In this document: positions 7,409 through 10,879 of the stretch, in pieces | How positions within the stretch are numbered: position 1 is the stretch's first letter | How the letters are laid out: every line of letters starts with the position of its first letter | DNA from: Xanthobacteraceae bacterium | GTDB lineage: Bacteria > Pseudomonadota > Alphaproteobacteria > Rhizobiales > Xanthobacteraceae | DNA: 10,879 nt | Assembly (NCBI GenBank): GCA_030043285.1 | Contig: JASHXZ010000221.1 | Span: forward strand, 1 to 10,879 | Reading direction: 5' to 3' | Notes under the pieces: model-generated | Seen by the model: only the letters and a program-made list of their open reading frames with translations | The model's database searches: none | What the model was told of the DNA's origin: nothing | Translations under genes and position numbers: made by a program

Positions 7409-8884
7409 CTACTGCACCGTCTCGCCATGCAGCGCGAGATCGAGCCCGCCGCGCTCGACGTCCTCGCTGACGCGGAGCCCGATGGTCAGATCGACGATCT
7501 TCAGGATGATCAGCGTCACCACTACGTCGTAGACGAATACCGTGGCGACGCCGACGCACTGAGTGAGGATTTGGCCGACATTACCCTCGATGGCGCCTGC
7601 CGTGCCGCCGTACGCCTCGACCGCGAACACCCCGGTCAGGATGGCACCAGCCGCACCGCCCAGCGCGTGCACGCCGAACGCGTCGAGGGCGTCGTCGTAG
7701 CCGAAGAAGCGCTTGAGCCCGGTGCAGCCCCAGTAGCAGATGATGCCTGCGGCAACGCCGATGCAGAACGCACCGACCGGCCCGACGAAACCCGAGGCCG
7801 GCGTGATGGCGACAAGGCCGGCCACCGCGCCCGAGCAGATGCCGATCACCGTCGGCTTGCCGCGCACGAACCATTCGACCAGCATCCAGGTGAAGCCGGC
7901 TGTGGCGGTGGCGATATGCGTGACCGCCATGGCCATGCCGGCCTGCATGCCGGCGCTCACCGCCGAGCCGGCATTGAAGCCGAACCAGCCGACCCACAAC
8001 AGCGAGGCGCCGATCATGGTCAGCACCATGTTGTGCGGCGGCCCAATATCCTTGCGCTTGCCGAGCATCAGCGCCGCCATCAGTCCGGCGGTGCCGGAAT
8101 TGACGTGCACGACGGTGCCGCCGGCGAAATCGAGCACATGAAACTTCGCGTCCGGATTGGCGCTGTTGAAGATGCCGTCCGGCCCCCAAACCCAATGGGC
8201 GACCGGCGAATAGACGAAGATCGTCCACAGCCCGATGAACCACAGCATCGCCGAGAATTTCATGCGCTCGGCGATCGAGCCGGTGATCAACGCCGCGGTG
8301 ATGATGGCGAAGGTCAGCTGAAACATCGAATAGACGGTTTCCGGAATGGTCGGCGCCAGCGAGTTCGGTGTGCCGATGTTCTGCGCCACACCGGCCTTGA
8401 AGGTGTTGCTGACGATGTTCTGCAAGAACGCGCGATCGAGGCCGCCGATCAAGGGCGTGCCGCCGCGGAACGCGATGCTGTAGGTAAAAAAGAACCACAG
8501 GATGCTGACCAGGCAGGTGATGGCAAAGCTCGTCATCACCGTGTCGCCGACGTTCTTCTTGCGCACCATGCCGCCGTAGAACAACGCCAGGCCCGGAATG
8601 GTCATCATCAGCACGATGGCCATAGAGGTTAGCATCCAGGCGGTGTCGCCGGAATTCGGTGTGCAGTTTTCCGTGACCTTGACGCCGTCGCAGGCCTGCG
8701 GCGCGGCCACGGCTGCAGGGGCGGCTGGCGCAGCAGCCGCTGGTGCTGGCGCGGATGTCGCGTTTCCGGCCGGCGCGGTCTGCCCCTGCGCGTAGGACGA
8801 ATTGAATGCCGGCAGGGCGAGCGCAAGCGCCAGCATCAACGAAACCGCAAGCCCGACCAGCCCGTATATCTTCCTCGATCTCAT
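7409..8884 (-). CDS. amtB: Ammonium transporter AmtB
   Basis: Trimeric inner-membrane ammonium channel of the Amt/MEP/Rh family, 491 residues. A signal peptide (about 1-32, with S-Y-A before Gln33) is followed by an Ala/Pro-rich segment (37-63) and a Cys65/Cys74 pair before the first helix. Channel hallmarks are LFYGGMVRKKN (101-111), HWVWG with Trp233 at the external ammonium site, the pore His260 in DFAGGTVVHVNSG, LLWVGWFGFNAGSA (295-308) and the second pore His406 in DAFGVHALGG. The tail RVSEDVERGGLDLALHGE (471-488) is the conserved GlnK-contacting C-terminus. The ATG at 8884 is chosen over an upstream start because GGAG lies 7 nt before it and the signal peptide follows at once. It is co-transcribed with glnK, 34 bp upstream, and so probably nitrogen-regulated. 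Confidence 0.96.
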   Translation of the reverse strand: MRSRKIYGLVGLAVSLMLALALALPAFNSSYAQGQTAPAGNATSAPAPAAAAPAAPAAVAAPQACDGVKVTENCTPNSGDTAWMLTSMAIVLMMTIPGLALFYGGMVRKKNVGDTVMTSFAITCLVSILWFFFTYSIAFRGGTPLIGGLDRAFLQNIVSNTFKAGVAQNIGTPNSLAPTIPETVYSMFQLTFAIITAALITGSIAERMKFSAMLWFIGLWTIFVYSPVAHWVWGPDGIFNSANPDAKFHVLDFAGGTVVHVNSGTAGLMAALMLGKRKDIGPPHNMVLTMIGASLLWVGWFGFNAGSAVSAGMQAGMAMAVTHIATATAGFTWMLVEWFVRGKPTVIGICSGAVAGLVAITPASGFVGPVGAFCIGVAAGIICYWGCTGLKRFFGYDDALDAFGVHALGGAAGAILTGVFAVEAYGGTAGAIEGNVGQILTQCVGVATVFVYDVVVTLIILKIVDLTIGLRVSEDVERGGLDLALHGETVQ

Positions 8885-8918
8885 GCCTTGACTCCTGTGG
8901 AGAGAATTACGCGCGGCG

Positions 8919-9350
<432 letters not shown>

Positions 9351-9402
9351 TTAAGGCTTTGGCGGACCAAGGCGATTAGGCCGCTCCGGCACCCGGGTTG
9401 TT

Positions 9403-9444
9403 ACCGATTCCGCGGTTAAGCGGGCTGGCCGCACGCGGAATGGT
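9403..9444. repeat. Inverted repeat with perfect 8-bp arms upstream of glnK
   Basis: ATTCCGCG (9407-9414) is repeated in inverse as CGCGGAAT (9434-9441) with 19 bases between. Outside the arms, ACC (9403-9405) and GGT (9442-9444) can extend the pairing to 11 bp if G9406 is bulged. Its centre is about 115 bp upstream of the predicted glnK transcript start, a usual enhancer distance for sigma-54 promoters. It could equally serve the divergent FAH-family gene. It does not match the NtrC consensus well. Confidence 0.5.
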
Positions 9445-9568
9445 CAGGTTGCCCAAAATTTAGGCGGAGACCTTTGGCGCGTCCTGCTGGTTCTATAGGC
9501 AGTTCCCGCAATCCCTCGCTATGCTGACTAACCCCGCAGCCCTTTCAACGCGATGAGGATCGAAAGAC

Positions 9569-10549
9569 ATGAACGGCACTCCCTTCAAGCTCGGCGCCTT
9601 CGCCAAAGCGGGCTCGACCCCGTTCGCCGCCATCGTGCTTGGCGATGACGCCATCGATCTCAAAGCCGCGGACGCCGCGTACCGGGCCGACGGACGCAGC
9701 GGATTGAGCGCCACCGAGACCATCGACGCGTTGTTGGAAAACTGGGACGCCAATTTCGCCAAGCTGCAGGAAATCGTGGCGTATTTCGAAAAAGCCGGCC
9801 TGCGCCCCGGCGCGCAAAAGCTCGCCGACCTGCGCGCGCTACCGCCGGTGCGGCGGCCCGGAAAAATGTTCTACGCGGCGCAGAATTTCCAGGAGCACGT
9901 CGACGAGATGCTGCGCGCCGGCATGTCGCCGGCCACCGGTCCGAAATTCACCGGCGAGAAGTCCACCACGCGGCCGTATCTGTTCCTCAAAGCGCCGAGC
10001 ACGCTGGCCGGCGCCTACGACGACATCGAAATTCCGCTCGGCATGGCGAAGATCGACTGGGAGGCCGAGATCGCGCTCGCCATCGGCAAACGCGGCAAGC
10101 GCATCAAGGCCGAGCACGCGCTCGACCATGTCGCCGGTTTCATGACGACGAACGACGTTTCGTGCCGCGACCTGCAGATCCGCGCCGACCGGCCAGGGCT
10201 GCGCTCCGACTGGCTCGGCGGCAAGAGCCACGACAATTTCGCGCCGACGGGCCCATTTTTGGTGCCGCGCGCCTTCGTGCGCGATCCCATGAACCTGTTC
10301 ATCCGGCTCACGGTGAACGGCGAGACCAAGCAGAGCGGCAACACATCGCAATTCATCTTCACGCCCGAGGAGCAGATCGAATACGCCTCCAACATCCTCA
10401 GCATCGAGTGCGGTGACTTTTTCAGCTGCGGCACCTGCGGCGGCGTCGGCCAGGGCACCAACAGCTTCCTCAAAGCCGGCGACGTGATGGAGACCGAGAT
10501 CGAAGGGCTCGGCAGGATGCGCAATCGGTTCGTGGCGGAGAAAGTGTAA
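9569..10549 (+). CDS. Fumarylacetoacetate hydrolase (FAH) family protein
   Basis: A 326-residue FAH-superfamily enzyme. Relatives hydrolyse, hydrate, isomerise or decarboxylate 2-keto or diketo acids, often in aromatic or sugar-acid breakdown. The N-terminal 95 residues form the family's variable domain. The catalytic core then shows FYAAQNFQEHVDEM (101-114), where His110 and Glu113 match the H-x-x-E lid dyad of FAHD1-like enzymes. Metal ligands are Glu165 and Glu167 in DWEAEIALAIG and Asp196 in TTNDVSCRDLQ; Lys219 lies in GGKSHDNFAP. The usual GTPxGVG motif reads GTCGGVG (288-294), with Cys290 replacing Pro. The ATG follows a GAGG about 10 nt upstream. It diverges from glnK and converges on the Rieske oxygenase gene. 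The exact substrate cannot be assigned. Confidence 0.9.
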   Translation: MNGTPFKLGAFAKAGSTPFAAIVLGDDAIDLKAADAAYRADGRSGLSATETIDALLENWDANFAKLQEIVAYFEKAGLRPGAQKLADLRALPPVRRPGKMFYAAQNFQEHVDEMLRAGMSPATGPKFTGEKSTTRPYLFLKAPSTLAGAYDDIEIPLGMAKIDWEAEIALAIGKRGKRIKAEHALDHVAGFMTTNDVSCRDLQIRADRPGLRSDWLGGKSHDNFAPTGPFLVPRAFVRDPMNLFIRLTVNGETKQSGNTSQFIFTPEEQIEYASNILSIECGDFFSCGTCGGVGQGTNSFLKAGDVMETEIEGLGRMRNRFVAEKV

Positions 10550-10552
10550 TCA

Positions 10553-10576
10553 GCTTGCGCGCGGTATTTCGTAAGC
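10553..10576. terminator. Weak hairpin between convergent genes
   Basis: GCTTGCG (10553-10559) can pair with CGTAAGC (10570-10576), a 7-bp stem with one G-U pair and a 10-base loop. It lies in the 40-bp gap between the convergent FAH-family and Rieske genes. Neither strand has a proper U-tract after it, so intrinsic termination is doubtful. Confidence 0.2.
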
Positions 10577-10589
10577 CCTTTGGACCGGC

Positions 10590-10879
10590 CTATGTCGCCG
10601 CGCGCAACGCGGTCGGAGCCGGACGCAAGGCGCCGGCCAGTTGCCCCGCATAGGCGTCCTGCCAGCCCTTGCCGGCGTCGCTGACAAAGTAGCCGCCGCG
10701 CGCGTCGCGGAACACTTCGACATTTTCGGCACCAGGCGGCGGCACTCCATTGTCGCGCAATGCGCGCGCTGCCATCAGCAGGCGGCGTCGCGTGCGTGTG
10801 ATCATCTGATCGGACGGCGCGAGATGCTCGAAGCTGTGATCGAGGATCGCGCCCATGCTCTCGGTGACGGCCTGGTCCT
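10590..10879 (-). CDS. Rieske-type aromatic ring-hydroxylating oxygenase alpha subunit, C-terminal fragment (N-terminus off the right edge)
   Basis: The last 96 complete codons of a gene that runs in from the right edge. The reading frame stays open to the boundary and begins DQAVTESMGAILDHSFEHL, so the methionine in ESMG is internal, not a start. The pattern QAVTESMGxIxDxxxEHLxxSD, followed by MITRTRRRLLMAARALRDNG, is what I recall from the C-terminal helices of phthalate-4,5-dioxygenase-type Rieske oxygenases. In those, the catalytic domain ends with this segment and a variable tail. The [2Fe-2S] Rieske motif and mononuclear iron ligands would lie outside the window, so the assignment rests on the tail alone. 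Such enzymes hydroxylate aromatic or related rings with electrons from a reductase. It is convergent with the FAH-family gene. Confidence 0.72.
   Translation of the reverse strand, partial: DQAVTESMGAILDHSFEHLAPSDQMITRTRRRLLMAARALRDNGVPPPGAENVEVFRDARGGYFVSDAGKGWQDAYAGQLAGALRPAPTALRAAT

Noticed and set aside
7427..8632. A 401-codon open frame on the plus strand opposite amtB
   Set aside because: It mirrors the amtB coding frame, is rich in Asp, Arg and His, has no ribosome-binding site I trust and shows no known motif.
9356..9373. The short hairpin GCTTTGG-CGGA-CCAAGGC as a terminator
   Set aside because: It lies upstream of both flanking genes, not after a stop codon, and has no U-tract.
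9430..9446. A possible NtrC box (CGCACGCGGAATGGTCA)
   Set aside because: The left half GCAC fits, but the right half is GGTC instead of GTGC at the correct spacing, so it matches poorly. It also overlaps the inverted repeat, which explains the bases better.

Overview
This is a GC-rich window (clearly above 60 % by eye) with densely packed genes, GTG starts and 4-bp stop/start overlaps. Gene content and codon style point to the chromosome of an alphaproteobacterium, most likely of the order Hyphomicrobiales (Bradyrhizobium, Rhodopseudomonas or Pseudolabrys-like). This placement is inferred from protein style and gene order, not from a marker gene. There are no rRNA, tRNA, CRISPR or mobile-element signatures.

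Layout. Positions 1-3052 (minus strand) hold a branched-chain-amino-acid-type (HAAT family) ABC importer read in the order livH-livM-livG-livF. The window edge cuts livF, and no substrate-binding protein is present. Positions 3163-6123 (minus) hold a GNAT acetyltransferase, a glutathione S-transferase-fold protein and a large TPR/glycosyltransferase-9-like protein; the last two overlap by 4 bp. Positions 6275-7384 (plus) encode a luciferase-like flavin monooxygenase, divergent from the GNAT gene and convergent with the next operon. Positions 7409-9257 (minus) carry glnK-amtB, the ammonium channel and its PII regulator, behind a good candidate sigma-54 promoter at 9318-9335. Positions 9569-10549 (plus) encode a fumarylacetoacetate-hydrolase-family enzyme. 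From 10590 to the right edge (minus) lies the C-terminal end of a Rieske-type ring-hydroxylating oxygenase alpha subunit.

How the genes relate. The best-understood unit is glnK-amtB: AmtB conducts ammonium and GlnK plugs it when nitrogen is plentiful, and the sigma-54 site fits NtrC-type nitrogen control. The liv genes form one importer of unknown ligand. The flavin monooxygenase, FAH-family enzyme and Rieske oxygenase are all types used in catabolism of aromatic or terpenoid compounds, but they lie in separate transcription units, so a shared pathway is only a guess.

I see no strong evidence for a new multi-gene system. The points most worth a second look are a perfect 8-bp inverted repeat upstream of glnK, an aberrant ABC signature in LivG, the exactly phased TPR-glycosyltransferase fusion, and overlapping divergent promoter-like elements at 6176-6208.
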